Assembly (NCBI GenBank): GCA_002388005.1
Contig: DGLO01000047.1
Span: 14,296 to 78,295 of the forward strand
Length of the DNA: 64,000 bases
From: Candidatus Neomicrothrix sp. UBA4542
Lineage (GTDB): Bacteria; Actinomycetota; Acidimicrobiia; Acidimicrobiales; Poriferisodalaceae
Reading direction: 5' to 3'
The position numbers and the translations under genes were made by a program. The first letter of the stretch is position 1, and every line of letters starts with the position of its first letter. The notes under the pieces were generated by a model that made no database searches, was not told the origin of the DNA, and worked only from the letters and a program-made list of their open reading frames with translations. Of this stretch, positions 34,750-42,487 are shown in pieces.

Positions 34750-35461
34750 AGCAATCGTCTTTGACAAAGACGGCACCCTGCTTGATTTCGATGCAACTTG
34801 GAACGAAGCGATTGGTGTGGCTTTCGATCAGATTACCGATAGCGACGCTCGCGAGGCCTCGGCGTCAATGTTCGGCTACGACCTCACCTTGCGACGAGTC
34901 TTAGCAGACTCCCCGTTCATCAGTGACAGCAACGATGTGACTATGGCGCTTGTAGCTGACTTCGTCGACGCCACAGCCTTTGAACGGACAATCAACGAAG
35001 TCTCGAAATTGAACATCGTCCCTACTTACGAAGCCGCCGTGACGCTTGAAGCATTGGTCGCAAACGGCATTAAGTTGGCTATAGCCACAAATGATTCAGA
35101 GGCGGTGGCTCGTGAACACGTCAGCGTCCTTGGATGGACCCAGCTATTCACGTCGATCAAGGGGTATGACTCCGGCCATGGAGCGAAACCCGGCCCAGGT
35201 ATGGTTCTGGCGGCCGTAGAAGAATGTGACGCCGCTCAAGGCAGCTACTTGATGGTCGGTGATTCCGTCCACGACGTTTTGGCTGGCCAAGCTGCGGGCG
35301 CTATCACCGTCGCGATTGGAAATCACCCAGCGACGGCGAGTCTTGCCGATCACCGAATCCAGAAGATGGCCGACCTCATCGAGCTAGTGGAATTGCTTCA
35401 ACAGGAGGAAAGGGCCGGATCAACCAATTTCGCGCCTGATACGACTGTGGATGACGTCTAG
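34742..35461 (+). CDS. HAD-superfamily phosphatase
   Basis: Motif I is VFDKDGTLLDFD with both Asp residues (D8 and D10 counted from GTG 34742), motif II IATNDSEAVA, motif III GHGAKPGPGMVLAAV, and motif IV MVGDSVHDVLAGQAAG. That is the complete catalytic set, in the style of phosphoglycolate phosphatase-type enzymes. GTG 34742 overlaps the end of the GST gene; ATG 34706 would lie within it and add a patternless tail. Its C-terminal 42 nt overlap the convergent LLM gene. Confidence 0.85.
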   Translation: MIKAIVFDKDGTLLDFDATWNEAIGVAFDQITDSDAREASASMFGYDLTLRRVLADSPFISDSNDVTMALVADFVDATAFERTINEVSKLNIVPTYEAAVTLEALVANGIKLAIATNDSEAVAREHVSVLGWTQLFTSIKGYDSGHGAKPGPGMVLAAVEECDAAQGSYLMVGDSVHDVLAGQAAGAITVAIGNHPATASLADHRIQKMADLIELVELLQQEERAGSTNFAPDTTVDDV

Positions 35462-36328
35462 CTGCTCAATCATCGCATCGACAGACCGGGCTCCAGCCTG
35501 AAACAGCGCTGTAGCGTTCACCGACGTCCAGTCAAAGCCCATCGCGCGAACCACAGCAGATCGCTCCGCTACAGCATCGAGGTTGGCGTAGAAGGCTTTA
35601 TCCTCATCGCTGCGGGGCGGAGGTTGCAACATGAGTTGGAAGCCAATGTCGGCGGGGTTCCGGCCAAATTCCTCAGCCTGACGTCGGATCTTTTCCACAC
35701 ACAACAACGCTTGTTCGTCGGTAACCCCAGACGCCATCCACCCATCGGCCTTCTGGGCTGTTCGCCTTAGGGCCGCGGCACTTTCTCCTCCCACCCAGAT
35801 AGGTAGTTCTGCCCCTTGAGGCGAAACGGGCTCCATACCCATGTCATGAGAGTCGTAATAGGCCCCGCGAAATTCGATGCGTCCGCCGGACCAGTAGCTC
35901 CTCAACAGATCGATCGCTTCATCCATCCGTTTGCCGCGATTCGAGAAGTTTTCTTCAAGAGCGTCATATTCACTGTCTTGCCAGCCGACGCCGATACCCA
36001 ACCGAACTCTCCCATTCGACAGTGTGTCTAAAGTGCTGATTTGCTTCGCGACCAGCACAGGTTGGCGTTGAGGTAGAACGAGGACTTCAGTAGAGAGCGA
36101 TACCCGGCTGGTGACGGCCGCAACATTCGAGAGCAACATCAACGCTTCCAAGATCGGCATTTCAGCTGAATAAATCGTGCGGCGACCCTCCCCTGGATGG
36201 CCCATGACTACGTGATCGAACACCGCAATTTCGTCGTAGCCGATATCTTCGATCGCTGAGGCTAAGGCGAGAACTTTTTCCGGACCCTCCCGGTAGGCCA
36301 CGGACGGGAAATCGACAGCTATTTTCAC
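35420..36328 (-). CDS. LLM-class F420-dependent oxidoreductase (TIGR03619-type)
   Basis: A 302-aa flavin/F420 oxidoreductase. MKIAVDFPSVAYREGPEKVLALASAIEDIGYDEIAVFDHVVMG is the family start, LSTEVLVLPQRQPVLVAKQISTLDTLSNGRVRLGIGVGWQDSEYDAL the cofactor/coiled region, and LPIWVGGESAAALRRTAQKADGWM the barrel end. It is 1 nt from the MaoC gene and shares its strand, so the two dehydratase subunits and this reductase may form one operon. Its last 42 nt overlap the HAD gene on the other strand. Confidence 0.92.
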   Translation of the reverse strand: MKIAVDFPSVAYREGPEKVLALASAIEDIGYDEIAVFDHVVMGHPGEGRRTIYSAEMPILEALMLLSNVAAVTSRVSLSTEVLVLPQRQPVLVAKQISTLDTLSNGRVRLGIGVGWQDSEYDALEENFSNRGKRMDEAIDLLRSYWSGGRIEFRGAYYDSHDMGMEPVSPQGAELPIWVGGESAAALRRTAQKADGWMASGVTDEQALLCVEKIRRQAEEFGRNPADIGFQLMLQPPPRSDEDKAFYANLDAVAERSAVVRAMGFDWTSVNATALFQAGARSVDAMIEQLDVIHSRIRREIG

Positions 36329-36751
36329 TTATCGGCCCGCCAATCTTACCGAAGCCTTGGCTGGCATCAGAATTGTTCCATCGGACTTTTGTCCGACAAT
36401 TTCCAATTCCACTACCCCCTCGGTTGCATCTAGAGCCACGACCGTGCCCGAAAATTGAACCTCTTCGTCAACAAAGGCGCTCGCCCGGTTCTGCCATTCA
36501 ACCGATAACAGCCGAGCGTTGGGACCCGCCCAATCGGTGACAAATTGAGTAAGCCATGAGCCTTGAAGCGGTCCGTGGACGACGGTGTCCTGGTGACCTT
36601 CATGTCGGGCGTAAGCGTGATCGTAATGAATGCGATGTGGATTGAAACTCGCAGCGCTGTACAAGAAAAGTTCAGCTTCATTAGCACTTTTTTGCATTTC
36701 AGGCAGACGATCGCCCACTTTCGTGGACTGCACGGTTGGATATCCGTTCAT
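36329..36751 (-). CDS. MaoC-like hydratase subunit (C-terminal half type)
   Basis: A 140-aa hotdog-fold protein. AASFNPHRIHYDHAYARHEGHQDTVVHGPLQG contains the hydratase-2 motif (Asp/Asn-P-x-H-x-D), the catalytic Asp/His being visible in ASFNPHRIHYD. It overlaps the upstream subunit by 4 nt, so both are made together. The pair matches HadB/HadA-like (R)-specific 3-hydroxyacyl dehydratases, or a two-subunit enoyl hydratase. Function is fairly sure, substrate is not. Confidence 0.82.
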   Translation of the reverse strand: MNGYPTVQSTKVGDRLPEMQKSANEAELFLYSAASFNPHRIHYDHAYARHEGHQDTVVHGPLQGSWLTQFVTDWAGPNARLLSVEWQNRASAFVDEEVQFSGTVVALDATEGVVELEIVGQKSDGTILMPAKASVRLAGR

Positions 36752-37239
36752 CGAGCAATACCAATCTGTCGCGACCGCGCGACGACCTGTTCTTCCTGGT
36801 TCACGAAGGTCGTCTCTCGAACCAGCCGAACGAAAGGACCTTTACTTCCTTCTTTTTGGTCAAGGTCTGCCAATCGCGTCGTCGCTGTAATCGCATCTCC
36901 AACGCAAACAGGTTCGAAGAAGTCCCATTCTTCTCCCCCGAACATCATCCTCGACACCTTCAGGTGAACGCTTGTTGTGTCCTCGTACAGCCCGTCTTCG
37001 CGAAGCATGTTCGACGGCTTGGGTTGTACGAGGGCGTGGGTGATAAACAGCGGCGGGACGGTGATTGTCCGATAGCCAGCCGCTTGAGCGACTTTTTCAT
37101 CGAAGTAAATAGGATTTTCATCGCCGACGGCGTAGGCGTAACGCTGAGCCTCGCGAGCGTCAATCGGAACGGTTACCGGCCCCGCCAACACTTCGCCGAC
37201 TCGAGCTAATGATTCAGTCGGAATGAGTGAACTAGACAT
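36748..37239 (-). CDS. FAS1-like MaoC dehydratase N-terminal-type subunit
   Basis: A 163-aa hotdog protein starting MSSSLIPTESLARVGEVLAGPVTVPIDAREAQRYAYAVGDENPIYFDE. The AVGDENPIYFD segment is the dehydratase motif found in the MaoC N-terminal (FAS1-type) family. In the paired arrangement the two halves normally form a heterodimer (compare mycobacterial HadA/HadB). The coupling overlap with the downstream subunit (ATGA at 36748-36751) supports this. Confidence 0.85.
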   Translation of the reverse strand: MSSSLIPTESLARVGEVLAGPVTVPIDAREAQRYAYAVGDENPIYFDEKVAQAAGYRTITVPPLFITHALVQPKPSNMLREDGLYEDTTSVHLKVSRMMFGGEEWDFFEPVCVGDAITATTRLADLDQKEGSKGPFVRLVRETTFVNQEEQVVARSRQIGIAR

Positions 37240-37308
37240 GCAGTAAGGCTAGGTGAGGCTGTGCCTAGTCTGCCCGCGATGACCTAATCTGGGATGGAGG
37301 TTAGAGCA

Positions 37309-37962
37309 ATGTCACTTTGGAGTAGAAAATTTGAAATGCCGTCAGCAGAGAGCGCACTACCAGGACGCGACGCTGCGATGCCGGTCCCGCCGCTGCACGA
37401 GGTATTAGGCCAACCTCTAACCTCGCCGTTTCCCAGCGACAGCGAAAACATTGTGGTAGGGATGGGCTGTTTTTGGGGTGCAGAGAGAGTCTTCTGGGAG
37501 ACCGCCGGAGTGCTGACCACAGCGGTCGGTTACGCCGGAGGTTTCACCCGAAACCCGACATACGAAGAGGTTTGTAGCGGGTTGACAGGACACAACGAAG
37601 TAGTTCTTGTTGTCTATGACCCCAAGATTGTTAGTTATGTCGAGATACTCCAACTGTTCTGGGAAAACCACGACCCGACCCAAGGCATGCGGCAAGGAAA
37701 CGACCTGGGAACGCAATACCGATCCGGAATATATGTTTCAAGCGAACAACAGCGGATGCTTGCCGAGTTGAGCCGCCAGGAATTTCAGTCAGCGCTCGCC
37801 GACGCCGGATTCTCTGCCATAACAACCGAGATATTGCATACGGGCGAGTTCTACTACGCGGAGCACTACCATCAGCAATACCTTCACAAAGTGCCCAATG
37901 GATATTGCGGACTCGGCGGAACCGGTGTGGCATGTCCGACCGGGATTGCTGCAGTCGAATAA
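37309..37962 (+). CDS. msrA: Peptide methionine (S)-S-oxide reductase
   Basis: Repairs oxidised methionine in proteins. [12 protein letters not shown] carries the catalytic Cys (C54 from ATG 37309) and the GCFWG motif. [24 protein letters not shown] and [18 protein letters not shown] are family core regions. The ~50 N-terminal residues before the motif are a typical actinobacterial extension. GGAGG (37296-37300) is 8 nt from ATG 37309, which I prefer over ATG 37294. A free-standing gene convergent with mug. Confidence 0.96.
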   Translation: MSLWSRKFEMPSAESALPGRDAAMPVPPLHEVLGQPLTSPFPSDSENIVVGMGCFWGAERVFWETAGVLTTAVGYAGGFTRNPTYEEVCSGLTGHNEVVLVVYDPKIVSYVEILQLFWENHDPTQGMRQGNDLGTQYRSGIYVSSEQQRMLAELSRQEFQSALADAGFSAITTEILHTGEFYYAEHYHQQYLHKVPNGYCGLGGTGVACPTGIAAVE

Positions 37963-37974
37963 CTGTCTCAGCCG

Positions 37975-38469
37975 TTAGGCAGACATCGGTAGCTCACCGA
38001 ATCGTCTGACCAAGTCTCCATGATTGGTGTGCGCGTTTAAGCCGCTCGGGTTCGGCAACACGTAAACCGGTCGACCCCCTAACCGGATGCTCTGCGGGCC
38101 CAGGGACAACTTGGAATCCCCCAAAGCCGCTCGCCACCCAGTAATTCCCAAAACGCACACGACCTCTGGGGATAACCAGTCACACATGCGGCTGATCCTC
38201 GCTAGCCCGATTCGGTAATCGAGATCGGTTAACTCAGAGGCTCGAGACGTCGGTCGTTTTGCCAGGTCGGTCATACCCACTCGATCAACCTGCAAAGCGT
38301 AGAGCGGGTCGCGTTCCTTCGTGACAATTTTGGCGTCACGTGCAGCAGACCAGAATCGGTTACCAGGACCAGCGAATCCGTATCCGGCATCCGCGGCATG
38401 GAAACTTGGATTCAGGCCGACAACCAGTAATCGCATCTTCGAGTTAACGGTGTCGGGCAAGGTTCGCAT
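37975..38469 (-). CDS. Mug-type G:T/U mismatch DNA glycosylase
   Basis: Removes uracil or thymine opposite guanine. MRLLVVGLNPSFHAADAGYGFAGPGNRFWSAAR has the catalytic-site motif (GLNPS and the PGNRFW loop), and VYVLPNPSGLNAHTNHGDLVRRF the second motif NPSGLNAH. ATG 38469 gives 164 aa. In-frame sequence upstream to 38713 stays open and reads like protein (RIVDVLTGAGFSVGLSTQEPDCIRVAA), but contains no ATG, GTG or TTG, so the true N-terminus could be longer with a rare start codon. The sequence is otherwise intact. Confidence 0.85.
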   Translation of the reverse strand: MRTLPDTVNSKMRLLVVGLNPSFHAADAGYGFAGPGNRFWSAARDAKIVTKERDPLYALQVDRVGMTDLAKRPTSRASELTDLDYRIGLARISRMCDWLSPEVVCVLGITGWRAALGDSKLSLGPQSIRLGGRPVYVLPNPSGLNAHTNHGDLVRRFGELPMSA

Positions 38470-38680
38470 AGTCGTGGCAGCGACCCGAATACAGTCTGGC
38501 TCTTGGGTTGATAACCCAACCGAGAATCCGGCGCCGGTTAAGACATCAACAATCCGCTGCGGCTTCCACCGAGTGTGGAACAGTAACCGGACTCCGAGAC
38601 CTTCCGGAGACTGCCGATGGACGGCATGAAGTAGTGAAGGAACCCACGTGGTCCTCCTCTTCCGAAAGTCGATTTCGTGG

Positions 38681-39676
38681 TTAGGAAGCGGCGACAGCAG
38701 CGGCCTCCAAAGTCAACTGCGCAACCGATCTGCGGTCGTCCCCCCACGGCATTGGCATGAGGATCGGATACTCGACACCGCTCTCAATGTAGCTCCGAAT
38801 AAAATTGACAACCTCGTCTTGGTTTCCGATGAAATTAATGGCTTGGATCATTCGGTCCGTTATAGAGGCGAGAGCGCCTTCGCGGTCACGGTCAGCTTGA
38901 TGTGAACGTAACTCATCGATTTCGCTTTCGAAACCAGCCGAGCGGAACATGTTGGCGTATCCATCAGCCATCGCATAATTGAACAAGTCTTTTCGAGCCG
39001 ACCGCGCTACCTCAGAAAGATCGCCCACCGCAGCATGAACGTAACTCATAATTGTTGCGTTTCCACCGGATCGGATGTGTTGGGCAGCTTCGGTCACATG
39101 GGCTGCGGGGATGTAGTTCAAGAGAACTGCATCCGCGACCTCTCCGCCGAGTTTCAGCATTTGAGGGTTGAGTGCTGCGATGACGATCTTGGGTATCTGC
39201 TCCTCAGGGCGAACGGCCAGTCTAAAACGCCGAACCTGCCAGAAGTCACCCTCAAATGTCACTGACTCCCCTGAGAGGCACTCACGCAGCAAAGCAACGT
39301 ATTCGCGCATCATCGCTATAGGACGATCGGGAGTTGGGATGCCGTGTTGGCGGAGAACGCCGGGGGCTGATACGCCCAGGCCGATCCACACGTTGCGTTT
39401 CGGATTGAGGGCCTGAAGCGTTGCGGCTGTCATGGCGGTCAGCGAAGGACCGCGAAACTGAATCGGCATTATGCCCGTTGCCAAGTCGAGTCCCGGAGCC
39501 GCGTGCGACACTGCTCCCAGAAGACTGAAGGCGTCAGTCCCAGTTGCCTCGACCGTCCAAAAAGATTGGTAGCCAGCGGCTTCGGCGGAAAGCGCCACTT
39601 CCGTTACCGCGGACGGCCCGAGAACTCCAAGACTTCCGTAGGTGATACCGAGGGGAATTCTAGATCTAGCGTTCAT
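38681..39676 (-). CDS. LLM-class F420-dependent oxidoreductase
   Basis: A luciferase-like barrel: IPLGITYGSLGVLGPSAVTEVALSAEAAGYQSFWTVEATGTDAFSLLGAVSHAAPGLDLATGIMPIQFRGPSLTAMTAATLQALNPKRNVWIGLGVSAPGVLRQHG covers the F420-binding start and core, with VIAALNPQMLKLGGEVADAVLLNY later. ATG 39676 or the neighbouring 39679 is a better start than ATG 39721, whose extra residues (MTISDKSMEPSNFE) are polar and patternless. It is the third of its class in the window. Substrate unknown. Confidence 0.88.
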   Translation of the reverse strand: MNARSRIPLGITYGSLGVLGPSAVTEVALSAEAAGYQSFWTVEATGTDAFSLLGAVSHAAPGLDLATGIMPIQFRGPSLTAMTAATLQALNPKRNVWIGLGVSAPGVLRQHGIPTPDRPIAMMREYVALLRECLSGESVTFEGDFWQVRRFRLAVRPEEQIPKIVIAALNPQMLKLGGEVADAVLLNYIPAAHVTEAAQHIRSGGNATIMSYVHAAVGDLSEVARSARKDLFNYAMADGYANMFRSAGFESEIDELRSHQADRDREGALASITDRMIQAINFIGNQDEVVNFIRSYIESGVEYPILMPMPWGDDRRSVAQLTLEAAAVAAS

Positions 39677-39802
39677 CATCTCGAAGTTACTCGGCTCCAT
39701 CGACTTGTCACTTATGGTCAATATGTTCGTTATCAGGTGGGCTTCAGCGGTAGGGTGAGATTACGAGCCGAAACTTTTCGTCCCCACAGAGAGGAGCATC
39801 TG

Positions 39803-40039
39803 GTGACTGAAACCCCGGACGTGGAGACCATTGCCGTCGCAAATACCGATGAGGCCCTTGCCCTAGTGGATCGTGCCCTCGGCAGCTTTATGCAGCGTGA
39901 ACTGGTGTCAGCGAACGAAGTCACCGATGTACTTCTTGACATCCGCTCTGTGCTCAACCGAATAGACCGACCCGAAATCGATGTGACTGTAGACATTTCC
40001 GATGTCGAAGCAGAGCTAGAAGTCCCAGCTCAAGCCTGA
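39803..40039 (+). CDS. Small acidic hypothetical protein
   Basis: A 78-aa product starting VTETPDVETIAVANTDEALALVDRALGSFM. It is acidic and helical and has no membrane segment or Cys. GAGGAG (39791-39796) precedes GTG 39803 by 6 nt. Residues ~20-65 form amphipathic helices (RELVSANEVTDVLLDIRSVLNRIDRPEIDV). I do not recognise it. It is convergent with the PAP2 phosphatase gene and stands alone. Confidence 0.6.
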   Translation: MTETPDVETIAVANTDEALALVDRALGSFMQRELVSANEVTDVLLDIRSVLNRIDRPEIDVTVDISDVEAELEVPAQA

Positions 40040-40082
40040 GTCAACTCCACGGTCAGGGTGCCCCATACATTGACGTAGGGAC

Positions 40083-40628
40083 CTAGTCCTTGGGAAGAAT
40101 TCGCTCCGCTAATTTCCCGAGGATCAAACCCATTCCAGCGCCCATTGCCACATCCGAAGCGTGATGCAGACGTACGTGTATCCGCGAACACGCAACGACC
40201 CCGGCGATCAAGTGCCAGAAGGGACCTAGCGCGGATCGACGCGAAAGAAACGCGGATGCACAAAAGGCCGCTGACGCATGGCCTGACGGGAAACTGGAGG
40301 TGAGGGGTTGGCGCAGTTGGTGGGAGGTTGGGTTGTCAGCTGCTTCGGCGGGGCGAACTCGGCCGAAAAGTCTTTTGACACCCTGATTCACCAAGAGCGA
40401 TTCAAAACCCATGAGTGCGCTGAATCCCACAGCTGTTCTCGGTCGCCTACCGGGGGGCAGAGCACGCAACCCGCCGACAATGTGCCAAATAAGACTGAAA
40501 TCACCCAGGTTCGAAGCGATGTAAAACAATCGATCGACTGAGGGTTCACCTCGCCAACGCTCCCACCATTGATCGACTTGATCATCGATTCGGTCAACGC
40601 TTGGGCCCAGCGGACTTTTGCCGTTCAT
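40083..40628 (-). CDS. PAP2-family membrane phosphatase
   Basis: Lipid phosphatase or diphosphatase of the membrane. The three catalytic motifs are present: KRLFGRVRP (KxxxxxxRP), SFPSGHASAAF (PSGH), and SRIHVRLHHASDV (SRxxxxxHxxxD). Membrane segments flank them (IWHIVGGLRAL..., LIAGVVACSRI, GMGLILGKL). At 181 aa it is short but complete. Candidates include undecaprenyl-diphosphate phosphatase or phosphatidic acid phosphatase; the sequence does not choose. Confidence 0.9.
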   Translation of the reverse strand: MNGKSPLGPSVDRIDDQVDQWWERWRGEPSVDRLFYIASNLGDFSLIWHIVGGLRALPPGRRPRTAVGFSALMGFESLLVNQGVKRLFGRVRPAEAADNPTSHQLRQPLTSSFPSGHASAAFCASAFLSRRSALGPFWHLIAGVVACSRIHVRLHHASDVAMGAGMGLILGKLAERILPKD

Positions 40629-40700
40629 TGGCGTCGACCTATGCGCACCTAGTCACAGTTGCACGCTAAAGCGGTCAATGCCAGGCAGCCACGAGAAGTC

Positions 40701-41096
40701 TTACGAATTCTCTACCGAAGTCGTCGGTTCGAGCGTCGGCAATTGAGGATCAGTAGGCGGGGGTATGGTCAGCAACGGACCATCATCTTTGTTCGGTGGC
40801 GGAGGAATCAAAAGAATCTGACCCACGTAGATCTTCGTCGGATCGGCAATGTTGTTCTCGCGCACAAGATCATTCAGATCAACCCCAAAACGATCGGCGA
40901 TCGCAATAAGAGTGTCTCCTCGAACCACTTCGTAGGTGTCGCGGAATTCTTCGTCCTCTTGTTCGGCTTCGCTCACCGCTACCGCAGTTGAACTCACAGT
41001 TGGTGGTTCAGGTTTCACCTCGGGAGCGCAAGCCAGAACGAGGACGAGAACTAATGGGAGCACTGGTAGAGCGACAGAGCTTCGAATCAGCCTCAC
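40701..41096 (-). CDS. LysM-domain lipoprotein
   Basis: A secreted 131-aa lipoprotein with signal LPVLPLVLVLVLAC (lipobox LVLAC) and one LysM domain (residues ~53-100: YEVVRGDTLIAIADRFGVDLNDLVRENNIADPTKIYVGQILLIP), then a Pro-rich tail. LysM binds N-acetylglucosamine-containing wall polymer. It starts within 4 nt of the stop of the upstream gene (41093-41096), which encodes a second LysM lipoprotein, so the pair is coupled. No catalytic domain, so a wall-binding structural or adapter role is likely. Confidence 0.88.
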   Translation of the reverse strand: MRLIRSSVALPVLPLVLVLVLACAPEVKPEPPTVSSTAVAVSEAEQEDEEFRDTYEVVRGDTLIAIADRFGVDLNDLVRENNIADPTKIYVGQILLIPPPPNKDDGPLLTIPPPTDPQLPTLEPTTSVENS

Positions 41097-41422
41097 TCAG
41101 AGGTTCCATCTGACGGCGGGGGGATAAAAAGGGTTTCTCCGATTCTTAAGAGCGTGTCTTCTTTACCGTTTTCTGTCATCAGGTCAGCCACTGTCACCCC
41201 AAAGCCCTTAGCAATCTTGCCGAGAGTGTCTCCGGGCTGCACCACATAGGCCATTCGTTGAATGATCTTTTCAGTAGTCGTGGTGGTGAGTTCGGGGCGA
41301 AGCGTTGTCAGAACTGGGGTTGAGGTGGGATTGGGTCTGATCACAGGGTCCTTTGCACACGCAACTAAACTCAATATGGCCGCGGCCATTGCGAACAGAA
41401 ATCTCAAGGCCATTGAGATCAC
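41093..41422 (-). CDS. LysM-domain lipoprotein, upstream partner
   Basis: A 109-aa lipoprotein (ILSLVAC lipobox) with a Thr-rich linker and one LysM domain, YVVQPGDTLGKIAKGFGVTVADLMTENGKEDTLLRIGETLFIP. It is a close relative of the gene at 40701-41096, suggesting a tandem duplication. The methionine aminopeptidase gene stops 6 nt before it, so it may be part of that operon. No enzymatic domain. Confidence 0.88.
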   Translation of the reverse strand: MISMALRFLFAMAAAILSLVACAKDPVIRPNPTSTPVLTTLRPELTTTTTEKIIQRMAYVVQPGDTLGKIAKGFGVTVADLMTENGKEDTLLRIGETLFIPPPSDGTSE

Positions 41423-41427
41423 GATTC

Positions 41428-42417
41428 CTAGGCCTTGAAGCCTGTGTCAGTGAGCGAGATAGTCGCAGGCCAGTTCTGCCTATCTGCGTCCGCGAGAAAC
41501 GGCTGAACTTCGTCATCGTCGACCGTGAGAATTTCAACTCCGTCCTCTTGCACGAGGACCGTATGTTCGAATTGAGCGGTACGACTCAAGTCGGCCGTAG
41601 CTGCGGTCCACCCGTCTTCCCACAACTGCGCTTTCGGTGAGCCGATGGTGATCATCGGCTCGATCGTGAACGTCATCCCAGGCGCAAATTCGAAGCGAGC
41701 GGAGGGCTCGTAATAGTGAGGAATGTTTGGTTGATGATGAAACACTTCCCCCACCCCATGACCAATAAACTCCCGAACCACCCCAAAGCCCGCGGACTCC
41801 GCATGGTTTTGAATGGCTTTACCTATGTCGCTCACGACGCCGCCGGAGCGGACCGCGCTAATCCCCAGGTACATGCACTCCCGAGTTACTTGAATTAACT
41901 CTTGGGAGCGTTGATCAATTTGGCCAATGGCGAAAGTTTCGCTGTGGTCGCCATGCACACCGTTCAAAAAGATCGTGACGTCGCAATTGACGATGTCACC
42001 ATCGCGTAAAGCTCGACTATCTGGAATTCCGTGACAAATAATCTCGTTTACTGAAGTACACAGAGACTTCGGATAGCCGTTGTAGTTAAGAGGGCTAGGG
42101 TACCCACCCTCGGCTATGCAGGCCGCATGGCACACAGCGTCCAGGTGATCTGTAGTTACGCCCGGCCCAATTTCCGCCGCAACTTTACGCAGCACTCGTC
42201 TTGCCGCAGAGCCAGCGATGCGCATCCGCTCTAGCGTCGCATCATCCTTTCTTAGTTCAGCGGGTGTTCGAAGAATAGGTACGCCATTAGTCGCGTAATC
42301 AGGACGGGCGACGTGTTCAGGTACGGACCGCATCGCTGATACCGTGCCGGCGGTCACGGGATCGACATTGTGTCGGGGTTGACGCATCGCCGGACGGCGC
42401 TTCTTACGCTTCACCAT
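41428..42417 (-). CDS. map: Type I methionine aminopeptidase
   Basis: Removes the initiator methionine from nascent proteins. Metal ligands in order: D-x(10)-D in DGDIVNCDVTIFLNGVHGDHSETF, His in GHGVGEVFHHQPNIPHY, Glu in MTFTIEPMITIG, and Glu in QFEHTVLVQEDG. The basic N-terminal extension MVKRKKRRPAMRQPRHN before the catalytic domain resembles the ribosome-contact extension of actinobacterial MetAP1c. ATG 42417 is preferred to ATG 42477. It shares a CATG with the divergent serine-hydrolase frame. Confidence 0.94.
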   Translation of the reverse strand: MVKRKKRRPAMRQPRHNVDPVTAGTVSAMRSVPEHVARPDYATNGVPILRTPAELRKDDATLERMRIAGSAARRVLRKVAAEIGPGVTTDHLDAVCHAACIAEGGYPSPLNYNGYPKSLCTSVNEIICHGIPDSRALRDGDIVNCDVTIFLNGVHGDHSETFAIGQIDQRSQELIQVTRECMYLGISAVRSGGVVSDIGKAIQNHAESAGFGVVREFIGHGVGEVFHHQPNIPHYYEPSARFEFAPGMTFTIEPMITIGSPKAQLWEDGWTAATADLSRTAQFEHTVLVQEDGVEILTVDDDEVQPFLADADRQNWPATISLTDTGFKA

Positions 42418-42487
42418 GAAGGCGAAGCTACCTGAGGTGACTCTGTTTGAGGAGACACGCGGGCGACTACATGACAATCTGGCAGAG

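Noticed and set aside
41557..41568. LexA-like GACC-GTAT-GTTC inside the methionine aminopeptidase gene.
   Set aside because: One half-site is altered (GACC for GAAC) and it lies within coding sequence, so it is likely chance.
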